Shown: positions 1 to 9,018, counted from the stretch's first letter. The stretch is 64,000 nucleotides of DNA from Faecalicatena contorta (GCF_003149105.1 NZ_QGDS01000006.1:1-64000), one strand, 5' to 3'. Made by a program: numbers and translations. Notes: generated by a model not told the origin, from the letters alone.

Positions 1-348
1 GGAAAAATTTTGTGTGGTAACTTAATTCTACCAAACGGCTATAGACCATGTCTATTTTTATGAAATTGAATTTGCGAAATTAATTATACGTTATCATAAA
101 ATTCCATATTCTTCTTGTACCTGTCTGATATAAGCAAATCCATTCGGAAAAACTGTATAGAACAGAGGATGCTAAAGGCGTGAGTATGAGAAATTTGTAG
201 AGACTTAGCAATTTCATTTGTTTGGTTTAAAGCAGGAGTATGAGGAGCATCTTGAGCACCTGCAAAAACATTTAGAGAAGCTCCTATGCTGGAGGGTTCT
301 ATTATGAAAGTTATATTCAACGTAACCTGCGAGGAAGAAAGAGGCTAG

Positions 349-522
349 GTCAGTGTATTAATTCCGATATTGAAATCACCGGTGAAATACTTCGGAAATC
401 CTATAGTTGCCTATCTAATAGGCAACTACTATATTAAGCAGAATGGAACGGTCACCGGCCTGTATAATGAGGAAAAGCTCAAGAGGCTTGAAGAGCATGG
501 ATTCACAGGCGAGGTTAAGTAA
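349..522 (+). pseudogene. Unidentified gene fragment
   Basis: After a stop at 346-348 the frame is open for 57 codons with gene-like composition and ends in ...KLKRLEEHGFTGEVK before a TAA. No start codon with a ribosome site precedes it, so it looks like the 3' end of a lost gene. I do not recognise the family. Confidence 0.25.
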
Positions 523-670
523 GCATCTATCATGTCACTAGAAGATCCGGCCCATGATAAGGCAAAGAAGCGTTTATGGAAATTTATTGTTCTTTTTACA
601 TCCTAAAAATTTGGCTGGAAAAAGCCTGCGTGGATTACAGAGCTGATCGGTATTTACAGCCATGTTTTCT

Positions 671-891
671 CTAAAATGCAAAGTGTTCAGCCAATTTCCC
701 GCAACAAAAAATCCAAGAGTTTGCTGGGTATAAACGGCCCGCCCAGCAGATTAGAAACAGCAAGTACAAATTATATTGCCATTTCATAGAGGTGTGCTTT
801 TTCAGAGTTTTATTCAGCAACAAGATAAGCGGTATGGCAGCGGATGAGACGATAGTAGTGACTATAAAGTGCAAAAAAACGAACCAGCCAT
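671..891 (-). pseudogene. BlaR1/MecR1-like (M56) N-terminal fragment, frameshifted
   Basis: Reading leftwards from an ATG at 891, preceded by an AGAGGTG ribosome site, the product begins MAGSFF. After a one-base shift in a homopolymer run (873-879) it continues as a hydrophobic segment with ILLLNKTLK and then KWQYNLYLLFLI. Family knowledge: this pattern of a first membrane helix, basic residues and a KWQYxLW-type start of the second helix is typical of BlaR1/MecR1-type sensor peptidases. Only about 70 residues of an expected several hundred remain; the metallopeptidase and sensor domains are absent. It is therefore a dead fragment. Assignment rests on motif resemblance only. Confidence 0.45.
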
Positions 892-1295
892 AAAATCACC
901 TCTTTCGGATAGACTCTGTTTCAAAATATGTTTAAACCGGTTTAGATTATCTTCGGAAGGCTTATTGCTTTCCATTTCGTAAAATGTCCCACCGCCTTCC
1001 GAAATGAACCAGCTGTCGGCGGGAAAGATTTTCTTTGGTGCATACTCGTGCACATTTCCTATACTTGGTACACGATACCTCTAAGCCCTTAACACGAAGT
1101 TTCTGTTCTGTTACAGTAAATTTTAAACCCTATACACGATACGTAAACCCATGATACGAAAGGCAGAGGGCAGGGCAAAACTGGTGCATGATTATGGAAT
1201 AGAGCCGGTTTTGAGTAAGGAGAAGAGTAACTTACTTCTAGGACATTGTATATAATATGTGTAAAAGATTAACTTTACGAAAAGGAGCTAAAATC

Positions 1296-2576
1296 GTGAA
1301 AGATGATGAAAATGTACAACAACAAAGTTGTCATGAAAAGTTAAATTGTAATCCTTGTAGATGTGATTGTTGTCCCTGTACACCAAGGCCTGTGTGTCCA
1401 ACGGGACCAACAGGAGCAACCGGTCCGACAGGAGCCACGGGATCAGACGGAGCCACAGGGGCAACCGGCCCGACGGGAGTTACGGGATCAGACGGAGCCA
1501 CAGGAGCAACCGGTCCGACAGGAGCCACGGGATCAGGCGGAGCCACAGGGGCAACCGGCCCGACAGGAGCCACGGGATCAGACGGAGCCACAGGGGCAAC
1601 CAGTCCGACAGGAGTCACAGGAGCAATCGGTCCGACAGGTCCGACAGGAGCCACAGGATCAGGCGGAGCCACAGGGGCAACCGGTCCGACAGGAGCTACA
1701 GGATCAGACGGAGCCACAGGAGCAACCGGTCCGACAGGAGCAGGCGGAGCCACAGGGGCAACCGGCCCGGCAGGAGCCACAGGATCAGACGGAGCCACAG
1801 GAGCAACCGGTCCGACCGGTCCGACAGGAGCCACGGGATCAGACGGAGCCACAGGAGCAACCGGTCCGACAGGTCCGACAGGAGCCACGGGATCAGACGG
1901 AGCCACAGGGGCAACCGGTCCGACGGGAGCCACAGGTGTAACCGGCCCGACGGGAGCAACTGGACCAACAGGCACGGCTGGGGCTGACCGGGCAGGGGTG
2001 ATCCCATTTGCCATTGATGATGAATATGCTGAGGTTTCTGCAGATGATCAAGGGAATCCATCTATTATTCAATTTGCTGGATTCGAAGCAAATCAGATTA
2101 ATTCGGGGAGACCTACTCAGCTACAGGCGGGTGACTGGGAGGCTGGAATAATCACGTTTAATTTTGTCAATTACGATCAATTTTACCGTAGTTGTTTTGT
2201 AATGCCTTATGATGCACTGGTAAAAAACATCTATGTGTTATTTGGTGCAAAATTGGCACTTTTTTTACCTGAGGGGGTAACAATGTATCCGTTTGCGGCA
2301 CTTGCAGTTTTAACATCAGATATTCCGGGTCAAATGACAGGAGAGATGATCTTTACCATACTTCAAGAAACTCTGACTTATTCTGAACCGTTTACAGCGC
2401 CAGAAGGCGGCGGAGCGGTTCCTAAATATACCTTGAAAAGAGGTTCCGAAACAGATATTAATGCGGTCATTCCAGCAGGTTCCCTTGTTGGCATTATAGT
2501 AGGATGCAGAACAGAAGGGGCTACTTCAGAAATATTCAGCAGATTTTCAGTCAGCGGCGGAATTTTGCTTGAATAA
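1296..2576 (+). CDS. Collagen-like repeat protein, BclA/exosporium type
   Basis: A surface protein of about 426 residues with three parts. The first is a short Cys-rich head (about residues 12-35, with [11 protein letters not shown]). The second is a G-X-T collagen-like region (about 38-230) built on a 15-residue unit GS(D/G)[12 protein letters not shown] present about nine times. The third is a C-terminal globular domain of about 190 residues opening with AGVIPFA. Family knowledge: this layout matches BclA-like exosporium glycoproteins of clostridia and bacilli, where threonines in the repeat carry glycans and the C-terminal domain trimerises. I chose the GTG at 1296 because AAAGGAGC lies 8 bases upstream; the in-frame ATG at 1257 has no ribosome site and would add 13 residues. 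One Gly-to-Ser break occurs in the repeat (ATSPTG). The C-terminal domain resembles TNF/C1q-like tips but was not compared. It sits just upstream of an acyl-transfer cassette. Confidence 0.85.
   Translation: MKDDENVQQQSCHEKLNCNPCRCDCCPCTPRPVCPTGPTGATGPTGATGSDGATGATGPTGVTGSDGATGATGPTGATGSGGATGATGPTGATGSDGATGATSPTGVTGAIGPTGPTGATGSGGATGATGPTGATGSDGATGATGPTGAGGATGATGPAGATGSDGATGATGPTGPTGATGSDGATGATGPTGPTGATGSDGATGATGPTGATGVTGPTGATGPTGTAGADRAGVIPFAIDDEYAEVSADDQGNPSIIQFAGFEANQINSGRPTQLQAGDWEAGIITFNFVNYDQFYRSCFVMPYDALVKNIYVLFGAKLALFLPEGVTMYPFAALAVLTSDIPGQMTGEMIFTILQETLTYSEPFTAPEGGGAVPKYTLKRGSETDINAVIPAGSLVGIIVGCRTEGATSEIFSRFSVSGGILLE
1400..1985 (+). repeat. In-gene tandem repeat, about 45-bp unit
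   Basis: The collagen-like coding region is an array of a roughly 45-bp unit encoding GS(D/G)[12 protein letters not shown], with shorter 9- and 18-bp variants between units. Adjacent units are near identical at the DNA level, so copy number could change by slippage or recombination. Confidence 0.85.
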
Positions 2577-2666
2577 ATGATAGAAGAAAGTTTGTAATGA
2601 ACCTGTCAGTATGATGCAGGTCTTTAAAAAAGAAATATCTAAAAGGATAAGGAGGAAAAGACTGTA

Positions 2667-2909
2667 GTGGTAATCAATGACGAAATTATCCGGATGATAG
2701 AAGAAACTGCAAAGTTATCGGTTGTTGACAAAAAAAACAATTTGTACAAAGATCTGGGATTTGACTCCCTTTCTTTTATCCGTCTTTTACTTAAGATAGA
2801 GGATATATATTCCATTACCTTTGATATCACAGAAATGGAATCTTGCCTGGAGGTCAGCCAGCTGATTGCATCGGTTGAAAAAAAAGTAAAGGAGAACATT
2901 AAAAGATGA
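2667..2909 (+). CDS. Acyl carrier protein
   Basis: A stand-alone carrier protein of 80 residues. The 4'-phosphopantetheine site is the DSL motif in LGFDSLSF (Ser at about residue 34), followed by the acidic helix-II segment LLLKIEDIY usual in acyl carrier proteins. It would hold an acyl or aminoacyl group as a thioester for the ligase and the BtrH-like protein encoded next. The start is GTG at 2667 with AAGGAGG about 11 bases upstream. Its end overlaps the next start as ATGA (2906-2909), indicating translational coupling. It lies 90 bp after the collagen-like gene, with no clear terminator between. Because it is paired with an AMP-ligase and a BtrH-like gene, it is more likely dedicated to a specialised product than to fatty acid synthesis. 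Confidence 0.88.
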   Translation: MVINDEIIRMIEETAKLSVVDKKNNLYKDLGFDSLSFIRLLLKIEDIYSITFDITEMESCLEVSQLIASVEKKVKENIKR

Positions 2910-4390
2910 TTAGAGATTTATTTTTAAAGTCTAAATGTCTGCAAAAACCGGCAGTTATTGATGGTAAGACCAGCATTACGATTCAGGATGTTATTCAAAA
3001 AACTATAGGCGTTCAGGCATACCTGCCCTTGAGGCATTGGGAAAATGCCGCGATATTTTTACCCGATGGGAGCGATTTTATTGCCGCTCTTTTTGGTATA
3101 TTTCTGTTGGGAAAAACGGCATTTCCTTTAAATGTCCGCCTGACAAAGCACGAGGTAATTCCCTTGCTTGAACAGACGGACACAGGTATTATCATTACTT
3201 CAGAAAGATTTCGTCCAGTTTTTGAAGAGATAAAAGCAGTGTCTATACCTCATTTATATGTGATTTATGTGGAGGAATGCCAGCCACAAGATACTATGCA
3301 GCTTCTTTACAAGCCTGGTACAGGGCCAGATGAACCAATGGTGCTGTTAACGACATCCGGTTCTACAGGCAGGAGTAAAATTGTGCCTTTGACAGAGAGG
3401 AATGTTGCGGCTTCTGTTTTGGGGTATATTGACAAAATGTGTTTTGAAAACCTGAATGAGAAGGATATAAGGTATCTCCTTGCAGTTCCGTTTTCTTCTG
3501 CATATGGTTTGATGATCCTGTGTGCCTGCCTCATAAAAGAATTCCCTATGGTTCTGCTTAAAGAGGGCTTTACTTTGGATTCCTTTTATAAAACAGTTCA
3601 GGACCACAGGGTAACTCACTATGAGGGTGGGGCTACCATTCTCCTTATGATGGAGCAGACCGCAGGCAGGCCTGTTCCTTATGATATTCATTTGTTAAAA
3701 TATTTTGGGTTTGGGGGAAGTAAAATTTCCGGTGCCACACTGAGAGGACTTTTAAATGCTTATCCTAAGATTCAGCTCTGGCAGGGCTATGGGATGACGG
3801 AAGCAGCCCCATTAATTACGAAGTGTGCGAATATTAGTTTAGAAAAATTGGATTCTGTGGGAAAGGCGATAAAAGGGATTGAGATTTTTATAGATGATGA
3901 CGGTGTGATTACAGATACTCCTTATATCAATGGGGAAATTCTTGTAAAGGGGCCCAATGTGATGTCAGGGTATTACAAAAATGAAGAGGAAACAAAAGGA
4001 GTATTGAAAAATGGTTATTTGTATACAGGTGATCTTGGCTATCTGGATGAGGAAGGGTATTTGTATATTTACGGTCGGAAGAAAAATGTAATTATCGTCA
4101 GAGGATTTAACGTATATCCGGAGGAAGTGGAAGCTTGTATCTTAAACAGCCGGTTTGCAAAGGACTGTGTTGTCTATGGAGAGATGGATGAATGGGGAAA
4201 TGAAACTGTCTGCGCAGATATTATTCCGGCCGACTCTCAGACCAGCCGGGAAAAAATTCGGGAAGAAATCAGAGCTTACTGCAAAACACACTTGTCAGGA
4301 TTTAAACAGCCCTTGAAAATAAAGATGGTTGATATAATCGGAAAGACTGTGTCGGGGAAAAATGAAAGGAAAAGAGAGGCGCAGTCATGA
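2906..4390 (+). CDS. AMP-forming acyl-ACP/acyl-CoA ligase
   Basis: A 494-residue member of the ANL (adenylate-forming) superfamily. Visible core motifs in order: the phosphate loop TTSGSTGRSK (about residue 150), the A5 motif YGMTEAAP (about 299), the A7 motif YTGDLGYLDEEGY, the hinge GRKKNVIIVRG with NVYPEEVE, and a C-terminal SGKNERK carrying the expected catalytic lysine. It activates a carboxylic acid with ATP and should load it on the carrier protein encoded immediately upstream; the substrate cannot be read from sequence. It overlaps its upstream neighbour (ATGA) and its downstream neighbour (4387-4390), so the three genes form one coupled unit. CoA loading instead of carrier loading is possible but less likely given the dedicated carrier. 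Confidence 0.88.
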   Translation: MIRDLFLKSKCLQKPAVIDGKTSITIQDVIQKTIGVQAYLPLRHWENAAIFLPDGSDFIAALFGIFLLGKTAFPLNVRLTKHEVIPLLEQTDTGIIITSERFRPVFEEIKAVSIPHLYVIYVEECQPQDTMQLLYKPGTGPDEPMVLLTTSGSTGRSKIVPLTERNVAASVLGYIDKMCFENLNEKDIRYLLAVPFSSAYGLMILCACLIKEFPMVLLKEGFTLDSFYKTVQDHRVTHYEGGATILLMMEQTAGRPVPYDIHLLKYFGFGGSKISGATLRGLLNAYPKIQLWQGYGMTEAAPLITKCANISLEKLDSVGKAIKGIEIFIDDDGVITDTPYINGEILVKGPNVMSGYYKNEEETKGVLKNGYLYTGDLGYLDEEGYLYIYGRKKNVIIVRGFNVYPEEVEACILNSRFAKDCVVYGEMDEWGNETVCADIIPADSQTSREKIREEIRAYCKTHLSGFKQPLKIKMVDIIGKTVSGKNERKREAQS

Positions 4391-5244
4391 GTCTGTTTTA
4401 TTTTCAGGGATTAAATTGCTATTCCAGCAGTATGTTGAATGCTGCTGCACTCACAGGGGTGGATTATCGGAATGTTTTTGCTAACTTGTGGTCAGAAACG
4501 GATTTTACGTATGATCAGATTCATCATTTGTATTTATCCAGAAGAGTGCCCGCTAATCTGGAGGCATTGGGTGTAAAGCTTGAATTTCTGAATTGCTGTT
4601 CTCCAGAGGAGGTGGAAAAGAGCTTATCACGGCTTTCCAATGAGCAGTGGATGGTAGTTGGAATGGATGCATTTTTCATTCCGTGGACCCCTTATTATAG
4701 GACGTTGCACAGCTCCCATTATTTTATTGCCCGAAAAAAGAATGGAAACACTTATTCATGTTTTGACCCCACATATGACGGGAAAAATATGGAGCTAACT
4801 AATGATAATATGATTTCCCACACTGTTGATATTTGCTGGATTTATAAAACAGCCGGGAACCAGTTTCATATAAGTATCCGGCAGGAGGTACAGGAAATAC
4901 TGTATTCTCACCCTAAAATACAAGAAAATCTCCTTGTTCAAATCAAGGAGTGTGCTTACGGAAAACATAAAAACGGGGAATTGCTTGCAAAGTACATAGA
5001 TGCTTTAATCAATAACCGTTATCTTTATGTTCATTACCTCCAGAGCATGTCGCTATACAGGGGAAAATATGATCAATATTTTTCTAAGGAGTTTTTTCAA
5101 AAATGGGTAACAGTAAAATATGGATTATATAAAGCATCTATCAGGCAAAGCAACCAGGAGATCATTCGTGAGGTATGTGGGCATTTTGGGGAACTGATAA
5201 GAGAAGAAATGGATATTGCTCAAAAGATCGGGACAACAATATAA
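4387..5244 (+). CDS. BtrH N-terminal-domain-like acyltransferase
   Basis: A 285-residue protein with a Cys-His-Asp arrangement in its N-terminal half: Cys in GLNCYSS (residue 11), His in SSHYFIARK (about 110) and Asp in SCFDPTYD (about 123). Family knowledge: this pattern and the C39-like fold are seen in BtrH-type proteins, which move an acyl group from a carrier protein to an amine in butirosin biosynthesis. The C-terminal half (from about 150) is helical and not recognised. Translational coupling with the ligase supports a role as the release or transfer step of the cassette. An alternative is a papain-like peptidase acting on a peptide product. No transporter or modifying enzyme follows, so the acyl acceptor may be encoded elsewhere or may be a surface component. 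Confidence 0.6.
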   Translation: MSLFYFQGLNCYSSSMLNAAALTGVDYRNVFANLWSETDFTYDQIHHLYLSRRVPANLEALGVKLEFLNCCSPEEVEKSLSRLSNEQWMVVGMDAFFIPWTPYYRTLHSSHYFIARKKNGNTYSCFDPTYDGKNMELTNDNMISHTVDICWIYKTAGNQFHISIRQEVQEILYSHPKIQENLLVQIKECAYGKHKNGELLAKYIDALINNRYLYVHYLQSMSLYRGKYDQYFSKEFFQKWVTVKYGLYKASIRQSNQEIIREVCGHFGELIREEMDIAQKIGTTI

Positions 5245-5312
5245 AATTTCTATATACATTCGTGTTAGAAAGGGCAAAAATAAAGTGTTGCAGGTATCAC
5301 GCCAGTATATAA

Positions 5313-5341
5313 TTGACAATTACATTTCGTATAGTTATACT
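5313..5341 (+). promoter_or_regulatory. Sigma-A-type promoter with no intact gene downstream
   Basis: TTGACA at 5313-5318 and TATACT at 5336-5341 are separated by exactly 17 bp. A ribosome-site-like AAGGAGG follows at about 5354, but the next reading frame is only ATG-ACT-TAA. The region 5384-5833 then shows no convincing gene, so this may be the promoter of a lost gene or a short leader. Confidence 0.5.
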
Positions 5342-5833
5342 GGGTGTAGTGCAAGGAGGTATAGTCTATGACTTAAGGTAACTATGCCTCTTTTTTATGT
5401 TAAGAGAGTCGTGTTATTACAGCGGCTGAAGCTGTCTAATATTGATGTAAACATGTTCTCGGCGGCAGATAATAGTCTAATAAATGATGGTTGTGGATTA
5501 TACCATGGCAGGTTGATTTTACCATATGAACATTTGTCTAGATTCCAGAACGATTTGATTGACTAAAATCCGGGATTCAAGCTAATAGGATATCACCCTG
5601 TGTCTACAGGGGGGATACATATTGATATATCTGTGGCATGCTCCAGCATACTTGCACCCCTTGATTTTGGTGTGCCTTTGGTTTGCAAGTCCGAACTGGT
5701 TGTTTCCCTGTCTTTGCGAGTTCTTGGTAATACTGTTGATACTTGTGTAGAATGATATAAGAAATAAAGAACCATATGTATTTGCGCGATAGAGTTCCCT
5801 TATAATTTAGATTTTCAGAAAGGAAATGAAACC

Positions 5834-6706
5834 ATGATTCAATATGAAGGCCGTGTTTTCCGTCCGCCCTCTGAGGCGTACAGCCTGATTGTGCAGGTCA
5901 CTATCGGTTGCAGTCATAATAAATGCACCTTTTGCGATATGTATAAGGAAAAGAAGTTCCGCGTGCGCAAATTGGAGGAGGTCAAGGCCGATTTCGACGC
6001 AGCACGCGCTCAGTATCATAAGGTCCAGCGAATTTTCTTAGCGGATGGCGATGCACTGATGTGCCGTGCCACGCATATGGCGGAGATTTTGCGTTATATC
6101 AAGCAGGTTTTCCCTGAATGTGAGCGAGTGACCGCGTATGGGTCACCGTCATCCATTCTATGTAAGACCCAGGAGGAACTGAACGAGCTTTCTGCTCTCG
6201 GACTGTCCATGATATATCTGGGGCTGGAATCCGGCTCGGATGAAGTCCTGCGCCGTGTTAACAAGGGCGAAACAGCAGATGAAATCGTGCGCGCCGGTCT
6301 GATGGTCAAAGAAGCAGGCATGAAATTGAGTGTTACTTGTATCGCAGGGCTTGGCTCGCTTGAGCTTTCAGAAACTCATGCCATCCAAACTGCCGAAGCC
6401 CTGTCCCGTATGAAACCAGAGTATATCGGGCTGTTAACTCTTCTGTTTGAACTAGAAACTCCGTTGATGCGCGACTGGAAAGAAGGTCGTTTTTACCTGA
6501 TGAATCCGGTAGAAATCGCACACGAGACCTTGATTTTACTTGAGCATATCGATGCAGAGGGCAGTGTGTTCCGAGCAAACCATGCCTCAAACTACGTCAA
6601 CCTCGCCGGCACACTCAACCGCGACCGCGAAACTATGATTGGCCGCCTGCACCAAGCCCTTGAGGGAAAAATCAACTTCAAAAGCGAAGAGTTCCGGGCA
6701 CGCTGA
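5834..6706 (+). CDS. Radical SAM protein, function unknown
   Basis: A 290-residue protein with an iron-sulfur motif C-x4-C-x2-C at residues 26-34 (GCSHNKCTFC), followed by MYKEKKFRVR. This variant spacing is common in one group of small stand-alone radical SAM proteins. An SAM-binding region typical of the TIM-barrel follows, with LADGDAL (about 77) and YLGLESGSDEVLRRVNKGE (about 130). It should cleave S-adenosylmethionine reductively, but the substrate is unknown. There is no second cluster domain or B12 domain. Codon use is richer in G and C at third positions than its neighbours, which may mean separate acquisition. It is flanked by gene-poor sequence and ends at a terminator, so it looks monocistronic. 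Confidence 0.8.
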   Translation: MIQYEGRVFRPPSEAYSLIVQVTIGCSHNKCTFCDMYKEKKFRVRKLEEVKADFDAARAQYHKVQRIFLADGDALMCRATHMAEILRYIKQVFPECERVTAYGSPSSILCKTQEELNELSALGLSMIYLGLESGSDEVLRRVNKGETADEIVRAGLMVKEAGMKLSVTCIAGLGSLELSETHAIQTAEALSRMKPEYIGLLTLLFELETPLMRDWKEGRFYLMNPVEIAHETLILLEHIDAEGSVFRANHASNYVNLAGTLNRDRETMIGRLHQALEGKINFKSEEFRAR

Positions 6707-6709
6707 AAC

Positions 6710-6740
6710 ACCTATCACAATAATTTGTGAGGATAGGTTT
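6710..6740 (+). terminator. Rho-independent terminator of the radical SAM gene
   Basis: ACCTATC-ACAA pairs with TTGT-GATAGGT across a short loop and is followed by TTTT, 4 bases after the stop codon. Confidence 0.65.
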
Positions 6741-6904
6741 TAAATGATGCACATGTTGAGACGGTTGTGTTGCTGGAATGGAAAGGGCAGTAAATCAAGG
6801 GGGGAGAGACTTGGTGAAAGAAATGGACGTGTGTTTTTCGTAATAAAGAGTCGTTCGCGGAAACTTATTTTATCCTTGGGGTAAATTAGAATTTGATGAT
6901 ATTC

Positions 6905-7405
6905 CTACTCTTTGCAATCGGATAATTTTTTTATGATTTCTATATCGTGTTTATCAACTTCACGCAGTTCATAACCAGTGTGAAATAACTTTTGACCCTT
7001 AGCTGATATGCATGGCACATTTCTTCCATTAAAAACAGCACTTCCAAAAATATCAGCTTCAAACTCATACCAGCCGCCTTCCAAATTGGATTGTTTTGCT
7101 GTTCCATCATTATTAAGAACGAATGGATGGATATCTATATAACTTAACTGCGAATGATACAGTTCTACACGAACAGGACTCCAATCCACGACTACTTCAT
7201 ATCCATTTTCTTTCAAAACACGTAGGAGTTCATCTGTATATTTAGAATCGAAATTTATATCTATATCACGGTGTTCTCTTGTTTGTTTACCAGCAAGTAC
7301 ATCAACGCCCCAACCACCATCCAACCAGTAACAGATTCTCGTATTATCTAATAAATCTAATACTTTCAGCAAGTCGTCTTGTGTTGCTATTTCTTTCTTC
7401 TTCAT
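6905..7405 (-). CDS. lnu: Lincosamide nucleotidyltransferase, Lnu(A)/Lnu(C)-type
   Basis: A protein of about 166 residues that adds a nucleotide to lincosamide antibiotics such as lincomycin and clindamycin. The N-terminal half has YWLDGGWGVDVLAGKQ and REHRDIDINFD, which carries the acidic metal ligands of the nucleotidyltransferase fold. DIHPFVLNNDG, EGGWYEF and IPCISAKGQKLFHTGY follow. These blocks and the length match the small Lnu(A)/Lnu(C) family as I remember it; I cannot say which allele or whether it is a new one. The ATG at 7405 fits the GTGAGGA ribosome site better than a GTG one codon upstream. It is alone on the minus strand between remnants of other genes, in AT-rich sequence, which suggests horizontal arrival. 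Confidence 0.85.
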   Translation of the reverse strand: MKKKEIATQDDLLKVLDLLDNTRICYWLDGGWGVDVLAGKQTREHRDIDINFDSKYTDELLRVLKENGYEVVVDWSPVRVELYHSQLSYIDIHPFVLNNDGTAKQSNLEGGWYEFEADIFGSAVFNGRNVPCISAKGQKLFHTGYELREVDKHDIEIIKKLSDCKE

Positions 7406-8012
7406 CACTATTCCTCACTTTCAAATTCCGATTTCTTAAATCAAGGATACACCAATCACTACTAACTATCAATATTAAGTTTTCAATGTACAATAGGTCT
7501 ACTAAATTTTAATTTATCTCAATTGAGATTAGTGGAAATATTTTCGCTATGCAGTATAAAACTTCCGCCTATGGGAATGTGGAAACAGTGGTGCTACAGG
7601 GGCGGAAAGATAAGTAATGTTTTAGAAAAAGAAGATGAAATATTAAAAAAATGCTATTTTATTTTGACTATGGGGTACTTATAGCAACAACCTTAGCAAT
7701 CGCCGGAGTATTTTACGAAGGTATGGAACAAAGGTTGTAAAATGTCGAATAGACAGCATGTAAAAAGGGGTAAATTTCGTGTTATAAGGGATAATATCGG
7801 ATCGATAACTTCCAGTTTGTAAGGCCAAGCAATTGGCATTGCCATTATTGGAAGTTTTTGCAGAGAGTAAACGGTACCAAGTGGGGTAAGAAGAATGACC
7901 AATTTGATAAAAGAAACACCTTTGATTTTGAAAAGTACCTGTATACAAAACTAAGACTAAAGTTTGATGAGGTTTACGATGTTTAGGAAATCAACCTCAC
8001 CGACGAATCTGA

Positions 8013-8037
8013 AACCGCTGAATAGGCGGTTATTTTT
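8013..8037 (+). terminator. Terminator behind a gene remnant
   Basis: AACCGC (8013-8018) pairs with GCGGTT (8026-8031) and is followed by ATTTTTAT. Confidence 0.5.
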
Positions 8038-8096
8038 ATATCCAAAACAATAGACAATCGCAGAAGGAGAATATATAAGACTTTAAAGGGAAAGGG

Positions 8097-8120
8097 CAAT
8101 ATCATACAAGAATGATATTG
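8097..8120 (+). promoter_or_regulatory. Inverted repeat upstream of the araC-type gene
   Basis: CAATATCAT (8097-8105) and ATGATATTG (8112-8120) are perfect 9-bp arms around a 6-bp spacer, about 50 bp before the AraC-type start. A regulator operator is the simplest reading; no T-run follows, so it is not a terminator. Confidence 0.45.
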
Positions 8121-8171
8121 TCACTTGTGGTACACTAAGTATCAGATAATCAGGAAAGGAGGACAAATCTT

Positions 8172-8996
8172 ATGAAGCAAGAAATCAGAACGGTAAAATA
8201 TGATACTGAATTAAAGGTTGAAGCCTATCATTTTCAAGGAATTATGCAGAAATTCCCCAATCATTTTCATGAATGCTATGTGATTGGTTTTATTGAAAAA
8301 GGCCGGCGGTTTTTATCCTGCAAGAACAAAGGGTACACCATAGAGCCGGGAGATTTATTATTGTTTAATCCCCGTGACAATCATGCGTGCGAACAAATTG
8401 ACGGCAAAACATTGGATTATCGCTGTATCAATATCCAACCGGGAATCATGAGTAAGGCAGTCTTTGAAATAACAGGAAAAGAAAATTTACTTTATTTTAC
8501 GCCGCAAGTCGTTTTTCATAGCGATTTGGTTGTTGTGCTTCGGGAATTACATCAAATAATTATGGAGGAAGAAAGGGATTTCAGAAAAGAGGAAATCTTC
8601 TTTTTCCTTTTGGAACAGCTAATTGAAGAATATACTGAACAGGCCATGCCAACAGAAGACGAAGAGCAGAGCATGGAAGCAAGGGCAATCTGTGAATTCC
8701 TAGAAAAGCACTACATGGAGAATATTACACTTGATAACCTTTGCAAGCTGACGGGACTAAGCAAATACTATCTTCTTCGCTCGTTCACGAAACAAAAGGG
8801 TATTTCTCCCTATAGCTACTTGGAAACGATACGAATTGACAATGCAAAGAAAATGCTGGAGCAGGGCGTTTTACCAATAGAAGTGGCTTTGCAGACAGGC
8901 TTTACTGATCAAAGCCACTTTTCCAATTTCTTTAAGAAGTTTATAGGGCTGACACCAAAGCAGTATATGAATATTTTCAAGGATACTCACAGTTGA
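8172..8996 (+). CDS. AraC family regulator with cupin sensor
   Basis: A 274-residue transcription regulator. The N-terminal half (to about 150) has the cupin-like AraC sensor pattern (NHFHECYVIGFIEKG, then IEPGDLLLFNPRDNHACE). The C-terminal 100 residues hold two helix-turn-helix motifs: LDNLCKLTGLSKYYLLRSF, and the second with VALQTGFTDQSHFSNFFKKFIGLTPKQY. It starts at ATG 8172 behind AAAGGAGG. The next gene, a DMT-family exporter, starts 22 bp after its stop in the same direction; this AraC-plus-EamA pairing is common, and the regulator probably controls the transporter. The ligand is unknown. The 9-bp inverted repeat at 8097-8120 may be its own site. Confidence 0.88.
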   Translation: MKQEIRTVKYDTELKVEAYHFQGIMQKFPNHFHECYVIGFIEKGRRFLSCKNKGYTIEPGDLLLFNPRDNHACEQIDGKTLDYRCINIQPGIMSKAVFEITGKENLLYFTPQVVFHSDLVVVLRELHQIIMEEERDFRKEEIFFFLLEQLIEEYTEQAMPTEDEEQSMEARAICEFLEKHYMENITLDNLCKLTGLSKYYLLRSFTKQKGISPYSYLETIRIDNAKKMLEQGVLPIEVALQTGFTDQSHFSNFFKKFIGLTPKQYMNIFKDTHS

Positions 8997-9018
8997 GTTT
9001 TGTATAAAGAGGACTTTT

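Larger units (their letters stand above)
1..1250. other. Gene-poor decayed region
   Basis: No intact gene is supported here. Short coding-like stretches occur on both strands and are interrupted by stops and frame changes. One is the plus-strand stretch at 349-522 and another is the minus-strand BlaR1-like fragment at 671-891, both listed separately. A minus-strand frame at 862-1053 (reading MHEYAPKKIFPADSW...) is open but I do not recognise it. It lies immediately upstream of the BlaR1-like start, where a blaI regulator would usually sit, but it shows no clear winged-helix signature. Bases 1054-1250 hold nothing I can name. Confidence 0.5.
7409..8171. other. Gene-poor stretch with gene remnants
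   Basis: No intact gene. Plus-strand coding-like pieces remain: about 7650-7739 (FYFDYGVLIATTLAIAGVFYEG...) and about 7918-8020 (FEKYLYTKLRLKFDEVYD, a stop, then EINLTDESETAE). The second ends at a good terminator (8013-8037), suggesting the tail of a decayed gene. The family is not recognised. Confidence 0.45.

Noticed and set aside
1400-1985. Regular repeats that could suggest a CRISPR array
   Set aside because: Units are contiguous coding repeats without unique spacers.
1331-2014. Long antisense frame over the collagen-like gene, rich in Pro-Val-Ala
   Set aside because: It is the mirror of the repetitive G-X-T codons; periodic sequence keeps all frames open. No ribosome site.
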